Notes: generated by a model from the sequence alone, not told the origin. A stretch of DNA of 64,000 bases from UBA5239 sp040394635 (GCA_040394635.1 JBEBRW010000025.1:7781-71780), one strand, 5' to 3'. Numbered from the stretch's first letter, positions 26,637 through 36,304 are shown. A program made the numbers and translations.

Positions 26637-27686
26637 ATGGATAAACTTGAATATCGAAGTATAGGGGATACTCGACATCCGGAAGTTACGCCTGCACAAA
26701 CGTGGATGGCGCGGTTTAATTCAGTGACCGGAACTGTGTTTATATTGCTTGGCGGCTGGTGTGGTTGGCATTGTGGAATAGAATATTTGAAGCCGCTGGC
26801 TGAATTTTTTGACCTTCCACTCGATCAGATTGATTTTGTCGAAATCATACCATATATAGATTTTCCTGTCCATTTCGACGCCGATTCAGTCTGCCGTATG
26901 GCGGGTATGTCCCTCGGCGCCATAGTCGGATTGGTCATGGGCGTGGCGCTGGAAATGATCCTGAAACATGCCAAAATGCTTCCTGCACCGATTCCCCGCG
27001 CCTGCGACGAAATTATTGACGATGATTGGGTTTTGGAGCTCCAGCCGGAACAGGAAGATGCCGTTGTAGTCGAAGCTCCACCCGAAATTGAAACCGTGTT
27101 CAAAGATATGGCGACCAAACAGCAGTGGAGCTCTCCAGTCAATCTCAAGGCGAAACTGGTCGAGATTCGGGATTTCATCCTGCGGTACTTATGGAGGCGT
27201 GAAGGTTTCGAGGTAACGATTCATTGCCGCAACTCTTTTCTCTACCGGTCATTGCGCCGGAAATTTGTACCGGAGAAACTGGTTTATCGAGTCGAACGCA
27301 AAGAAGACAAAACATTTATTGATGAAATTGAGGTTGTCGATTATGCGGAAGTTTATATCGTCGAAAACGGGTATGCCACATGGATGACTGCGGAGAATAA
27401 TCTTACGCCGTGGCAAATGTCATGCAAAACCAATGGCGATGAATTAACCCTTTCGTTTCGGCTCCATAAAGGTTTGGTGATTATGATTTGGGTCATTGCT
27501 GTTATTGGCTTCATCGTGCCGTTGCTCCTGTTAACTCCGGCATTATGGATCGTACCAATATTTCTACTTGCCATTTTAATAAATGGTTGTCTCTTAAAAG
27601 AAATTCAAAAAGCTCAGCGGGTATTCACCAAGCGCCTGCGCAAAATAGAAGCCGCTTACAAGAAAAAAGTTTCCAGTGGCAAATAG
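26637..27686 (+). CDS. Unknown membrane protein, 349 aa
   Basis: Two membrane helices lie in the N-terminal third (TGTVFILLGGWCGWHCGI and MSLGAIVGLVMGVALEM) and two near the C-terminus (VIMIWVIAVIGFIVPLLLL and WIVPIFLLAILINGCLL). The ~170 residues between are soluble. The tail is basic (RLRKIEAAYKKK). I do not recognise the family. The ATG at 26637 is the first Met; a TTG at 26610 is the alternative. The sequence is AT-richer than the flanking catabolic genes. Two more small membrane proteins follow on the same strand. Confidence 0.6.
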   Translation: MDKLEYRSIGDTRHPEVTPAQTWMARFNSVTGTVFILLGGWCGWHCGIEYLKPLAEFFDLPLDQIDFVEIIPYIDFPVHFDADSVCRMAGMSLGAIVGLVMGVALEMILKHAKMLPAPIPRACDEIIDDDWVLELQPEQEDAVVVEAPPEIETVFKDMATKQQWSSPVNLKAKLVEIRDFILRYLWRREGFEVTIHCRNSFLYRSLRRKFVPEKLVYRVERKEDKTFIDEIEVVDYAEVYIVENGYATWMTAENNLTPWQMSCKTNGDELTLSFRLHKGLVIMIWVIAVIGFIVPLLLLTPALWIVPIFLLAILINGCLLKEIQKAQRVFTKRLRKIEAAYKKKVSSGK

Positions 27687-27733
27687 AAAGGTATTTTTAG
27701 AAATAGGACAACCATTTGCTCGGGAGGCAAAGA

Positions 27734-28264
27734 ATGAATTACGCCCGGAATATTATTGTTTTCATTAACAAAAGTCCTTCTGCCCGGCTCAGGACGGCAT
27801 TTCTGTTATCAATTCTTTCCTGGTTTATTCTTTACGGGTTCTGGTTTATTTCTGAACTGATGGGATTTCTGCCATTTCTAGTAATTATGATGACTGCTTT
27901 TTTGAATGACGAAAAATATGAAGAAAATGTGAAGCCTAAAAAAGTTGTTAAACTCAATCGGGGAATGGAAATTCTCGGCATTATTCTTGCTGCTGGAGGT
28001 GTACTGGGAATCATAATGTTACTTTGGGGAATTTTAGGCATAGTGATTAATATTTTTGTAAGCAAATGGAAACTGATCATAGTCGATACATTACCGTTAG
28101 TGGCTGAACGGTCGCAATATTTCATAGGGGGCAGTGAAGTACCGCGATTCATCTATTTGTGTCTGAAAAGTAGTGGTGCCTTTTTCCTTTGCGGACTTTC
28201 TCTTTGCATAATAGTAGATTGGGGGCTTCCTGAAATTTCACCTCGCAGAAGGCGAAAAAGATAA
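27734..28264 (+). CDS. Unknown membrane protein, 176 aa
   Basis: About four hydrophobic segments: FLLSILSWFILYGFWFI, GFLPFLVIMMTAFL, LGIILAAGGVLGIIMLLWG and FLCGLSLCIIVDWG. A GGAGG (27723-27727) lies 6 nt before ATG 27734. I do not recognise the family. It follows the 349-aa protein gene by 47 nt and precedes a short membrane ORF by 1 nt, so all three probably form one transcript. Confidence 0.6.
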   Translation: MNYARNIIVFINKSPSARLRTAFLLSILSWFILYGFWFISELMGFLPFLVIMMTAFLNDEKYEENVKPKKVVKLNRGMEILGIILAAGGVLGIIMLLWGILGIVINIFVSKWKLIIVDTLPLVAERSQYFIGGSEVPRFIYLCLKSSGAFFLCGLSLCIIVDWGLPEISPRRRRKR

Positions 28265-28265
28265 T

Positions 28266-28585
28266 ATGCTTAAGAGAAAAAATCGGAAAAGAATGATTCC
28301 CCTTCGGTAGCGGAATATATTTACATAATTATCTGCTGGATGTTTATCGGGCCATATCTTGCATCATTGATCGGGAAAACAATCTATGCTATATGGTTGC
28401 CTGAAAGGACCTGGATTAGAGCCATGATCGTTCTTTTTTTGCTTTTTTCCTGTATCATCATTGCTATGCTAATGCCGAAAATTCTGGCAAAAAAATTCGG
28501 CAAAACAGAAGAGTTTTGGTTCAAGCCCTGTTTTGCCGTTTATATCGTACTGACGATTTTTATTATCATATTGAGTATAATGTGA
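28266..28585 (+). CDS. Small membrane protein with apparent -1 frameshift
   Basis: The uninterrupted frame starting at ATG 28340 gives 81 aa with two strong membrane helices (MIVLFLLFSCIIIAMLM and FAVYIVLTIFIIILSIM). Translation upstream in that frame continues hydrophobically (EYIYIIICW) without a start codon. ATG 28266, 1 nt after the previous stop, opens a frame that ends at a TAG after 14 codons. A slip of -1 on the heptamer A AAA AAT (about 28275-28281) would join the two into ~106 aa. Either a mutation broke the gene or frameshifting is programmed. The 81-aa product alone is also possible. Confidence 0.45.
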
Positions 28586-28593
28586 TTTTAGGA

Positions 28594-29817
28594 TCAGAAA
28601 TCGCCGCTGACTTTGCCGCCTTTGAATTCGGTGTAGTTCTGCATCGGGATTTTGTCACCGTTTTTGATCCAGGCGAAATCGGCTGTGGTCGGCAGGCGCT
28701 CTTCCTTGAAGAGTTTGTGCAGCAGTTCGTCGATGCCGCGGCAGACGTAGCGGTAGTTATCCTCCTCAAGCTGGACCTTTTCCACATAATCCGCCGGGAC
28801 CGGGATGATCGGCGAGGATTCATGCACGCCGTTCACCGCCAGCACGTGAGCGCCGGCGATATCCAGGTCGCAGATGAATTCATGCGGGTTGGCGAGCCTG
28901 CCGAGGAGCGCATCCATGACGGCGTCGCGGTCGGCGGGGTCCGGGAGCGGAGCGGCCGTTTCCTGGCGGTCGGCGTAATTGAATATGGCGCCGCCGATTT
29001 TCCAGATGATGGAGCCTTTTTCGCCGCGGATTTCGATTTCGGGACCGAAAGTGGCTTGCGAGGCATGGGTAGTGTGGAAATAGATATCGATACCAGTCAG
29101 GGTTTTCACATGGATCATGGCGGTATCGGTGGTTTCGATCTCGGGGTTGCAGCGGTAGAGCTGCGCCTGGATGTAATCGAATTCGGCGGATTTCTCAAAC
29201 GTTTCGCCGCCGAAAAACAGCGGCAGATTCAGGTAGTGCGCCAGCGCATTGTTGAACGGCGAATCGAGCACCCAGCCACTCCGGTCGCGGAGCTTGCCCG
29301 CCCAGTCGTTGCGGGTGTAATAACGGTGGTCGCGCGGCCACAGCCCAAGGCTCTTGATGCACAGGATTCTGCCGATGCGCCCCTCCAGTATTTCGCGCTT
29401 CACGCGGTGAGTGATCGGCTGGTAAATGCTCTGGTAGCCGACGGCGGTGAATTTGCCGGTGGCGCGCTCCGCCTGACGGATGGCTTCAATGTCCTGCACG
29501 GTGGGCGCGGCGGGTTTTTCAATGAAGGCGTTTGCCCCGTTTTCCATGGCGGCAATGGCCATGGGGCGGTGCATGCTGAGCCCGGTCGGAATACAGCACA
29601 AATCGAGTTTACCAGCAAAATCACTGAGCATCTGGCGGTAGTCGGTATAAATTTTGCAGCCGATTTCGCGGAGAATGGCGCACTTCTCGGGCTCCTGCTC
29701 CTGGTTGATGACGGTGGCGGCGACAAATTTCAGGCGTCCGGCCCGGTGATAACGCAGCAGATCTTGATAATGAACACCTCCAAAACCGGAGATGCCGATG
29801 GTGGCAGCTGTAATCAT
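28594..29817 (-). CDS. Gfo/Idh/MocA family oxidoreductase
   Basis: 407 aa. The N-terminal Rossmann motif is ATIGISGFGGVHY and the EKPAAP motif near residue 100 is the family's nicotinamide-site EKP. The C-terminal half has the alpha/beta dimerisation fold (FGPEIEIRGEKGSIIW). These enzymes oxidise, reduce or rearrange sugars, inositols and amino sugars with NAD(P). A second member lies 80 nt upstream on the same strand, behind a PocR-AraC regulator gene, so the three probably serve one catabolic pathway. The substrate is unknown. Confidence 0.87.
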   Translation of the reverse strand: MITAATIGISGFGGVHYQDLLRYHRAGRLKFVAATVINQEQEPEKCAILREIGCKIYTDYRQMLSDFAGKLDLCCIPTGLSMHRPMAIAAMENGANAFIEKPAAPTVQDIEAIRQAERATGKFTAVGYQSIYQPITHRVKREILEGRIGRILCIKSLGLWPRDHRYYTRNDWAGKLRDRSGWVLDSPFNNALAHYLNLPLFFGGETFEKSAEFDYIQAQLYRCNPEIETTDTAMIHVKTLTGIDIYFHTTHASQATFGPEIEIRGEKGSIIWKIGGAIFNYADRQETAAPLPDPADRDAVMDALLGRLANPHEFICDLDIAGAHVLAVNGVHESSPIIPVPADYVEKVQLEEDNYRYVCRGIDELLHKLFKEERLPTTADFAWIKNGDKIPMQNYTEFKGGKVSGDF

Positions 29818-29897
29818 AAAAAATTAACCTCAGTGAAGATATTTTCGTAAAAAAATAACATATCACTGAGGTCCGAAATGTCAAGTCCGTTAAGGAG

Positions 29898-31037
29898 TTA
29901 GCGACCTAATTTCTTCCAGATCGGCTCCATGTCGATGATCTTTTCTTCGGTCATGGCGGCGTCGATGCCCAGCGCGGTGACGGCGCTTTCCAGACCTTCG
30001 TTGCCGCTGGACTTCGGCTCGGTGCCGTTGACCATGCAGTCATAGAGTTCCTTCATGATAAAAGCGTCTCCACCGCCGTGGCCGTCCGCGCCGTAGAAGA
30101 TGACCTTGGTCTCTTCTTCGCCGATGCGCCGGTACTTGAGCGTGCTCGAATACAGCTCGACTTCCATGGTGCCCTCGGAGCAGGAGAAGTACATACGGCG
30201 CTCGGGAATCGCGTTGCTCATCGTCGCCTGGAACTGCACCTTGACGCCGTTGCGGTAGCGCAGGATCGCCACCTGGTTGTCCTTCAGGTCATTGCCCGCG
30301 GTGAACGGGGTTTTGACGCGGTGCGGGTCTTCCCAGGCGCTGAACGTGCCTTCCGGATATTCATTCATGTAGTGTTCATTTTCCGGGACGAAGAAATCGA
30401 GGTCGCCGAATGCGGCAATCTTGGAGGGCAGGGAATCCACCAGCCAGTTCAGCAGATCGATGTCGTGACAGCACTTTTCGAGGATGTGCGGACCGGCGTA
30501 CTTGGTCAGGCGCCGCCAGTTGGTCATGATGTAGCCGCCGTGGGCGGGGGTGATGTTTTCATTGGCGTCGATGCTGAGGACCTTGCCGAGAATGCCCGAG
30601 GAGATCAGTTCCTTGGCCTTGCGGTAGATCTTGGAATAACGCAGCACGAAACCGGTCATGAAGGTCAGCCCGCATTTCTGGTGTGCCTCGAAAATTTCCT
30701 GGCAGTCTTCGATGCTGGTGGCCAGCGGTTTTTCGCTGAAGACATGCTTGCCCGCGGCGAACCCGGCCAGAATCTGTTCCTTGTGAAATGCGTTCGGCGA
30801 GAAAACCAGCACCCAGTCGACGCCGGGCGTGTTGATGGCTTCTTCGTAGGAATCGCAGATTTTCGCGTCCGGCTGGTTCCAGACTTCGAGGCACTTCTTG
30901 CTGACTTCCTTGTCGGGGTCGTAAACGGATATGACCTTGACGTTGCGGTTCGAATCGCGAAGCAGGTTGCCGGTCACGCCGCGGCCGCGGCCGCCGTTGC
31001 CGAGTACTGCAACTTTGATGATCTTATTATCGGACAT
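29898..31037 (-). CDS. Gfo/Idh/MocA family oxidoreductase
   Basis: 379 aa. The Rossmann motif is KVAVLGNGGRGRGV and the catalytic-region EKP is in VFSEKPLATS. CCHDIDLLNWLVDSLP is the central dimer and substrate segment with the conserved H-D-I-D-L. ATG 31037 has AGGAG 6 nt upstream; an in-frame TTG lies two codons earlier. It resembles dehydrogenases of glycan pathways in Bacteroidota and Lentisphaerota, but the sugar cannot be named. It lies downstream of the PocR-AraC gene and upstream of the second dehydrogenase gene. Confidence 0.87.
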   Translation of the reverse strand: MSDNKIIKVAVLGNGGRGRGVTGNLLRDSNRNVKVISVYDPDKEVSKKCLEVWNQPDAKICDSYEEAINTPGVDWVLVFSPNAFHKEQILAGFAAGKHVFSEKPLATSIEDCQEIFEAHQKCGLTFMTGFVLRYSKIYRKAKELISSGILGKVLSIDANENITPAHGGYIMTNWRRLTKYAGPHILEKCCHDIDLLNWLVDSLPSKIAAFGDLDFFVPENEHYMNEYPEGTFSAWEDPHRVKTPFTAGNDLKDNQVAILRYRNGVKVQFQATMSNAIPERRMYFSCSEGTMEVELYSSTLKYRRIGEEETKVIFYGADGHGGGDAFIMKELYDCMVNGTEPKSSGNEGLESAVTALGIDAAMTEEKIIDMEPIWKKLGR

Positions 31038-31143
31038 AGTCAACTCCTGTAAAAAATTTGGTTGATACTATTAATATACAACCGGGATAGGAATAAAAAA
31101 TGGATAAAAACCGCAAAAGTATTGTCAAAATATTGCTCGAGGC

Positions 31144-31989
31144 TCAGGAATCTTTGTAATTCTCCGGCGGATCGGGGATGTTGCGCCAGACGGATGGCGG
31201 CACGCCTGTGAGCTGCCGGAACACCACGCTGAAATAGTTGCTGTCCGAAAAACCGCACAGCACGGCGATCTGCGACACGCTCATGTGCCGGTGCAGTTTC
31301 AGGTAAACCATGGCTTCATGGACCCGCCGCCGGTTCAGCATTTCCCGGAAGCTCTGGCCGTAGTAGCGCTTCAGCAGCGCGCCGAGGTAATTCGGGTTCA
31401 TGCCGAGGGTGTCGGCGAGTTCCTTGATGGCGATGTTTTCGCGGTATTTGCTGTCGATGAAGCGGCGGCTGTTTTCGGCGTAGAATTCATCGTCGCGGCG
31501 CTTGTTGCCCATGCCGCCGGCCTTCAGGAAACGGTCCACTTCGATGCGGACGAATTCGGCGATGAATTCGGCGTCGGCGGTGAGTTCGTGGATTTTTTCG
31601 GGCGTGATCACCGGGAGCTGCGGCGTGAATTTGTGATGCGGGAAATTGCGCAGGGGATGGTCCGGCTTGCGGAAGTGCCCGAGGTACGCCACCGCCAGCA
31701 AATTGCCGTTCAGGATGATCGGACACCCGAGGTCCCAGATGCCGTTCGGACACAGGCCGTGAAAGATGTGTCCCTTGCGCGCCCTGGCGATGCTCCGCGC
31801 TTTGTTCCGCTGGCAGAAGCCGTTCTCGCCATGCATTTTGGCATAAATGCAATAGGGGCCATGATGCAGGTACTGATCGGGGGCCAGCTTCAGGCTTTCG
31901 CTGTTAAAAAACGCGGGATGCAGCGCATGGATATTCACCACTGCGCCGCTTTTGTCGGCCATATAACGCATCAGTTCGCTTAAGTTCAT
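31144..31989 (-). CDS. AraC-family regulator with PocR sensor domain
   Basis: 281 aa. Residues ~1-160 form a PocR-type ligand-binding domain: Cys-rich motifs PYCIYAKMHGENGFCQ and HGLCPNGIWDLGCPIIL, then AYLGHF. The C-terminal ~100 residues are the AraC double helix-turn-helix (IAIKELADTLGMNPNYLG and MSVSQIAVLCGFSDSNYFS). PocR domains bind small polar molecules such as diols. It lies 106 nt upstream of the two dehydrogenase genes and probably activates them. Confidence 0.87.
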   Translation of the reverse strand: MNLSELMRYMADKSGAVVNIHALHPAFFNSESLKLAPDQYLHHGPYCIYAKMHGENGFCQRNKARSIARARKGHIFHGLCPNGIWDLGCPIILNGNLLAVAYLGHFRKPDHPLRNFPHHKFTPQLPVITPEKIHELTADAEFIAEFVRIEVDRFLKAGGMGNKRRDDEFYAENSRRFIDSKYRENIAIKELADTLGMNPNYLGALLKRYYGQSFREMLNRRRVHEAMVYLKLHRHMSVSQIAVLCGFSDSNYFSVVFRQLTGVPPSVWRNIPDPPENYKDS

Positions 31990-32030
31990 GATGCCTATAT
32001 TTTACAGCCGGATACTGAAATTACAACTAT

Positions 32031-34700
32031 CTACTCCAGAATATCGGACGCGATATTGTTTGCGGTGAATTCGTATTTGCCGCTGCCCAGCTCGCGGGTG
32101 AAGCCGAATCGGGATTTGAGGCCGGTTATGCCGGTATCGATCACCGCGCGGCCTTCGCCGGGACCGTCGGAAGTGATGAGCACGATCCGGGAGCCGTCAT
32201 TTGCGGTGTGGAGCTTCGCCTCGACTTTCGACGCGCCGGTCGAGGTGAGCTTGACCGGTCGCGGTTCCTGATCGGCAAGGAAGAACTTTTCGAGCCCGTT
32301 CAGCAGCTTGATGACATTGGCGACACGCGGCCAGAACCATTTGGATGAGCCCGGATCGCGCCGTTCCTGATGGGTGAAAACCGATTCATAAGCATAGAAG
32401 ACAATGCCACGGCTGCGGAAGTTCAGCGCCAGCAAACACTGCGAGCGCATTTCCAGCTCGGTCGGATAGCGGAACTCTTCGTATGGGCGGTTCCGCTGGT
32501 AGATCCCCCAGTTGAAACACTGCGGCACGAACCACTGGCCGAGGCGGCAGTTCTGCTGCCGGATTTCGAAACATTCACGGATCTGGCCCATCGACTGGTC
32601 CTTTTCCGTATAGATCGGATATTTGTCGATCATCAGGAAGTCGCCGGTCGGGGAAAAGAATGGATAATTCGTCGGCAGGTTGGTCAGGGTCGCGGCCGGG
32701 TGGTAGGGGTCGAGCTCACTCAGTCGGAAGCGCAGTTTCAGGGGCGCATCCAGCTTACCGACCGGTTCTTCGTCGGTGATGTAATAACCCAGCAGGGCGG
32801 GGTGGTCCTTGATGCCTGAGATCAGTTGCGTGGTGATGTCGTCTTTGTCGGCAAGGCCGTCGAACAGCTTGATGTCATGCCGCATGGAACCGGTCAACTG
32901 CAGCAGGGACGGCATGACCTTGAGCCCATAACGCTGGAAGGTATCGAGGCTCTTGCGGAGGGCGGCCGTGCCGGTTGAGCCCTGATTGTCGGGGATTTTC
33001 ATCGATAAACTGTGGTAAGGGATGACCATGTTGAACCCGGCGTCACGCAAGTTCCCGAGCGCGGTATCGGCCAGTTCCGGCGTGACCAGATACTCCGGCC
33101 GTTCCATGAAAATCCCGACGGGAAAGAATGGTTTACCGCTGACCGTCAGCCGCGCCGATTCGTCGATTTCCACCGCGTAATCCGGTTTCGGTCCTGCCGG
33201 TCGGACGAAGGGGAAGGCGGTTTCGGCGATGATTCTTTTCGTGGCGGTGTCGGCCAGTTTCAAATGCAGGTCATACCGGCCAGACGGCAGTTCGCCCAGC
33301 CGGAATTCGGCGGTACCGTTTTTGACCGGAGTGGAAAAGGTTTTGCCGTCGGCATAGGCGGCGAAAAGCCGCAGGTTTTCTTCATTATGCGGACTGCCGA
33401 AGTAGAGACAGAATTTCAGTAGGCCGTCTTTGTCGAGCCGCAGTGTCTTCGGCAGGATGGGATAGATGACCGGCGGCGCTTCGCCGCGCTCTTCGAGCAG
33501 GATATTGTCCCAGGTGACCTGACGGCAGACAAAACCGTTTTGCAGGAAGACTGCCAGTGATGATTCGTCGGCGGCTTCCGGCATGGAGAAGTCCAGCACG
33601 ACCTCCGTCCAATCACATTCGCCGTTGACCACGGCGGGGCCCGGATAGTCACCGCTCAGCCATTTGCCGTCTTTCTTGAATTCGATGCCGAGGGCGCGTG
33701 GAGTGCGGCTGACGGCTTTGCCGTCTTTATCGGCGAGCCCCTCGATTTTGCACATGGCCGAGAGTCGGTAGTTTTTGCCTTTTTCGAGCTTGAGCGGGCG
33801 GCTGATGAAGCGATAGGGATCACCGGCTTTGCGGGTGAAGGTGAGGGCGCCGGAGCCGGTCAGGCCGTCGCCGCGGCGGATCTGATAATTTTCGTGGAAA
33901 TTGCGCCAGCCGCTCTTTTGCCCATCCTCGAAGTCGTCAAAGAAGATTGTCTTTTTCTGTCCCTCCGCGTCGTAGAGGCGATATCCGGCCAACTCGGGGA
34001 AAGCGGGTACCGGCTTAGGGGCCGCCGCCGCTTTCTCCGGTTCGACGGTTTCGATTTCCATGATTTTAATCCGTTCGATGGTGCCGTTGAATGGGTGGAA
34101 ATGAGCATCGCTGCGGCTGCCGATGGCCGGCGCCATTGCCGGCGGGGCGACCGGTCCGCCGGGAGTTACCTTGCGGGTGAACTCGGTGCCACCGAGCGAA
34201 ACGGCGATGCTGTCCCGCCCGTTGTATTCGGCGGTCAGGCGGTAGGAACGCCCCGGCTCGAGCACGATATCCGGCCCGGAGACGCTGGTGCTCTGTTCAC
34301 CGAAACCGAAGGCGAAGCATGGGCGGTAGCCATTGGCCGAGCGGCGCAGGAAAACGGCGAAGCCCTTGTGCCAACGGAGATCTTTTTTGCTGTTGTCCCA
34401 GACGTATTGAGAATCCCACAAGGTGTAGTCTTTGCTGTCGCTTTCGTCTTTGTTCAGGATGAAATCTGCTTCGAAGCGGAATGCTTCGGCCGGTGCAATC
34501 TTTTTGCCTTCGGCGGGCAGGAAACCGCATGGTTTGGTTTTGTCGGGTGGGACCGTCCGCAAACCCCGGTCGATGACGGTGGCGCCGCGTTTCCGGCCGG
34601 CCGGGGGTGTGCTTGCAATAAAATCCCATTCCCAGCTCTCGGCGGCGGATGAACTGCTCAGAGCGAGAAGCATCAAGGCGGTCATAATAAACCTGGACAT
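32031..34700 (-). CDS. Large secreted glycan-active protein: LamG-like, CBM-like and TIM-barrel domains
   Basis: 889 aa with a signal peptide (MSRFIMTALMLLALSSSSAAES). Residues ~20-215 look like a LamG/concanavalin-like domain. Residues ~250-405 resemble a carbohydrate-binding beta-sandwich (FFDDFEDGQKSGWRNFHENY). Residues ~510-830 look like a glycosidase TIM barrel with GYYITDEEP, where the first Glu-Asp cluster is a candidate acid/base. The same GYYI-DEP motif is found in the 413-aa secreted enzyme at 40091-41332. It is transcribed 20 nt after a pseudopilin gene and downstream of an IclR regulator gene. No CAZy family is assigned. Confidence 0.68.
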   Translation of the reverse strand: MSRFIMTALMLLALSSSSAAESWEWDFIASTPPAGRKRGATVIDRGLRTVPPDKTKPCGFLPAEGKKIAPAEAFRFEADFILNKDESDSKDYTLWDSQYVWDNSKKDLRWHKGFAVFLRRSANGYRPCFAFGFGEQSTSVSGPDIVLEPGRSYRLTAEYNGRDSIAVSLGGTEFTRKVTPGGPVAPPAMAPAIGSRSDAHFHPFNGTIERIKIMEIETVEPEKAAAAPKPVPAFPELAGYRLYDAEGQKKTIFFDDFEDGQKSGWRNFHENYQIRRGDGLTGSGALTFTRKAGDPYRFISRPLKLEKGKNYRLSAMCKIEGLADKDGKAVSRTPRALGIEFKKDGKWLSGDYPGPAVVNGECDWTEVVLDFSMPEAADESSLAVFLQNGFVCRQVTWDNILLEERGEAPPVIYPILPKTLRLDKDGLLKFCLYFGSPHNEENLRLFAAYADGKTFSTPVKNGTAEFRLGELPSGRYDLHLKLADTATKRIIAETAFPFVRPAGPKPDYAVEIDESARLTVSGKPFFPVGIFMERPEYLVTPELADTALGNLRDAGFNMVIPYHSLSMKIPDNQGSTGTAALRKSLDTFQRYGLKVMPSLLQLTGSMRHDIKLFDGLADKDDITTQLISGIKDHPALLGYYITDEEPVGKLDAPLKLRFRLSELDPYHPAATLTNLPTNYPFFSPTGDFLMIDKYPIYTEKDQSMGQIRECFEIRQQNCRLGQWFVPQCFNWGIYQRNRPYEEFRYPTELEMRSQCLLALNFRSRGIVFYAYESVFTHQERRDPGSSKWFWPRVANVIKLLNGLEKFFLADQEPRPVKLTSTGASKVEAKLHTANDGSRIVLITSDGPGEGRAVIDTGITGLKSRFGFTRELGSGKYEFTANNIASDILE

Positions 34701-34720
34701 GTTTTTTCCTTTCTGGCGTG

Positions 34721-35497
34721 TCAGTATAGAATACGGACAACTTTGTTGACATTAAGATAATGGGAAACCCGCATCGAGCGGATATCCGCGCCGTTTTTCA
34801 CCACGGCGTAGTAGTTGATAAGCTCCTCCGGATTAATCGAGCGGGCGTCACCGCCGATGGTGGCGAAGTTGACCCGGCCGCCGTGCACCGCATAGGCGTG
34901 GCCGTTGAAGTTGCTCTGGGATATGCTGCCACCGGCGAGTGCACCCCAGAAATAGTCCGACATGCCGAGATAACTGGTATTGCTCGGCCAGGTCATCGAA
35001 TCGACGAACCAGATGCGTTCGGAGGTGGAAATTCTCTGGCCTTTCGTATCCGCATTGTCCCAGCCCCAGTCGAGATCCTGGCTGTGCAGATTCATGCTGT
35101 AAGCCGCATTGTTGTTGTAAATGGAGGCGTAGACCTGGAAAGGGCCGCCGGTGAGTTGCGCGGTGAGCGGGATAGAGGGACAGCGCAGTTCCGGTGAAGC
35201 ATGCCTTGAGGTGGAGGTTGGGAAGTCCGGGATATACTTGCCGGCCCGCAGTTCTCCGGTCCAGGAGCCCCGGGTACTGCCGCGGCTGGCCTGGTTGTTG
35301 ACCCAGTGGCCGTTGTGGTCGCTCAGATACATGGTGCCGGTCAGCGCCAACTGTTTCAGGTTGCTCAGGCACGAGGTTGCCCTGGCTTTTTCCCGGGCTT
35401 TGTTCAGCGCGGGCAGCAGCATGGCGGCAAGAATGGCGATAATTGCTATCACTACCAAGAGTTCTATCAGTGTGAAAATTGATTTCCGTTTTTTCAT
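34721..35497 (-). CDS. Type II-secretion-type pseudopilin (module 2)
   Basis: 258 aa. A basic head KKRKSI is followed by FTLIELLVVIAI and an ALNKAREKARATSCLSNLKQ continuation, typical of H-X9-DG pseudopilins. The residue before the processed F is Ile, not Gly. Near the C-terminus HGGRVNFATIGGD fits H-X9-GG where DG is usual. AGGAGA lies before the ATG. The gene lies between the IclR gene (42 nt) and the 889-aa secreted protein gene (20 nt). Confidence 0.87.
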   Translation of the reverse strand: MKKRKSIFTLIELLVVIAIIAILAAMLLPALNKAREKARATSCLSNLKQLALTGTMYLSDHNGHWVNNQASRGSTRGSWTGELRAGKYIPDFPTSTSRHASPELRCPSIPLTAQLTGGPFQVYASIYNNNAAYSMNLHSQDLDWGWDNADTKGQRISTSERIWFVDSMTWPSNTSYLGMSDYFWGALAGGSISQSNFNGHAYAVHGGRVNFATIGGDARSINPEELINYYAVVKNGADIRSMRVSHYLNVNKVVRILY

Positions 35498-35539
35498 CAG
35501 CGTCTCCTGCGATGAGATTTTATATTATGGTACAAAGAA

Positions 35540-36304
35540 CTATTCTTCACAGTGCCCGAGGGCGAACGAAATCGATTCCGCCGCCTGTTTCAATTTGGTG
35601 ATCCAGTCATGGGTCAGGGACGGCGTCCAGAGATTTTTATCGCGGGGCAGCATGACGCCGATGGCGCCCGCCAGACGGCCCCCGCCGTTGAAAATCGGCA
35701 CCGCGATCCCCCCGAGGTTCGGTTCGATGGTTTCCGAGCTCATGGCATAGCCCCGGCGACGAATGAGTTCAAGCTCCTCCAAAAAAGCTTCTCGGGTGGT
35801 AATCGAGGAGGCGGTATAAGCGGTCCAGTTGCAGCGCTCCAGTACCTGCGGAAGCTCGGCCGGAGAGGCGTAGGCGGCACAAACCTGGCCGCCCTCGAAA
35901 CAGTTGGGGACGTGAATGGTGCCGACCGTCAGGTCGTGCCCCGTAGCGCTGAGCTCGGCCAGTTCGCTGCTGACGATGATCGCCAAGCCCCGGAAATTGG
36001 CGTAGAGATAAATCGGCCGGGAAAGCTCCCGCATCAGCTGCCGCATTGACGGCTGTGCCACCGTCCGGAACCGCAGTTTGCGCAGCCGGGCATTGGAGAG
36101 GTTCAGAATTTTCAGGCTGATCCGGTATTTGCTGCTGCCGGGAACCCGCTCGACGTAACCGGTTTCCGAGAGTGTTTTCAACAGGCGGCTGACATTGCTG
36201 TTCGGCAGGCTGAAATACTCGGCGAGTTCCTTGCCGGAACACTCTTCCGCCTTGTTCGCCATATATTCGAGGATTCCGAAACCGTTCTGCAAAGTACTGT
36301 TCAT
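35540..36304 (-). CDS. IclR-family transcriptional regulator
   Basis: 254 aa. The N-terminal winged helix has QNGFGILEYMANK and LPNSNVSRLLKTLSETGYVER. The C-terminal GAF-like effector domain ends with GGIAVPIFNGGGRLAGAIGV. IclR proteins control catabolism of sugars, acids and pectin oligomers (KdgR type). It is first in the minus-strand set followed by pseudopilin and secreted enzyme genes, which are probably its targets. The SGNH esterase gene diverges from it 266 nt away; that space holds the esterase promoter. Confidence 0.88.
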   Translation of the reverse strand: MNSTLQNGFGILEYMANKAEECSGKELAEYFSLPNSNVSRLLKTLSETGYVERVPGSSKYRISLKILNLSNARLRKLRFRTVAQPSMRQLMRELSRPIYLYANFRGLAIIVSSELAELSATGHDLTVGTIHVPNCFEGGQVCAAYASPAELPQVLERCNWTAYTASSITTREAFLEELELIRRRGYAMSSETIEPNLGGIAVPIFNGGGRLAGAIGVMLPRDKNLWTPSLTHDWITKLKQAAESISFALGHCEE

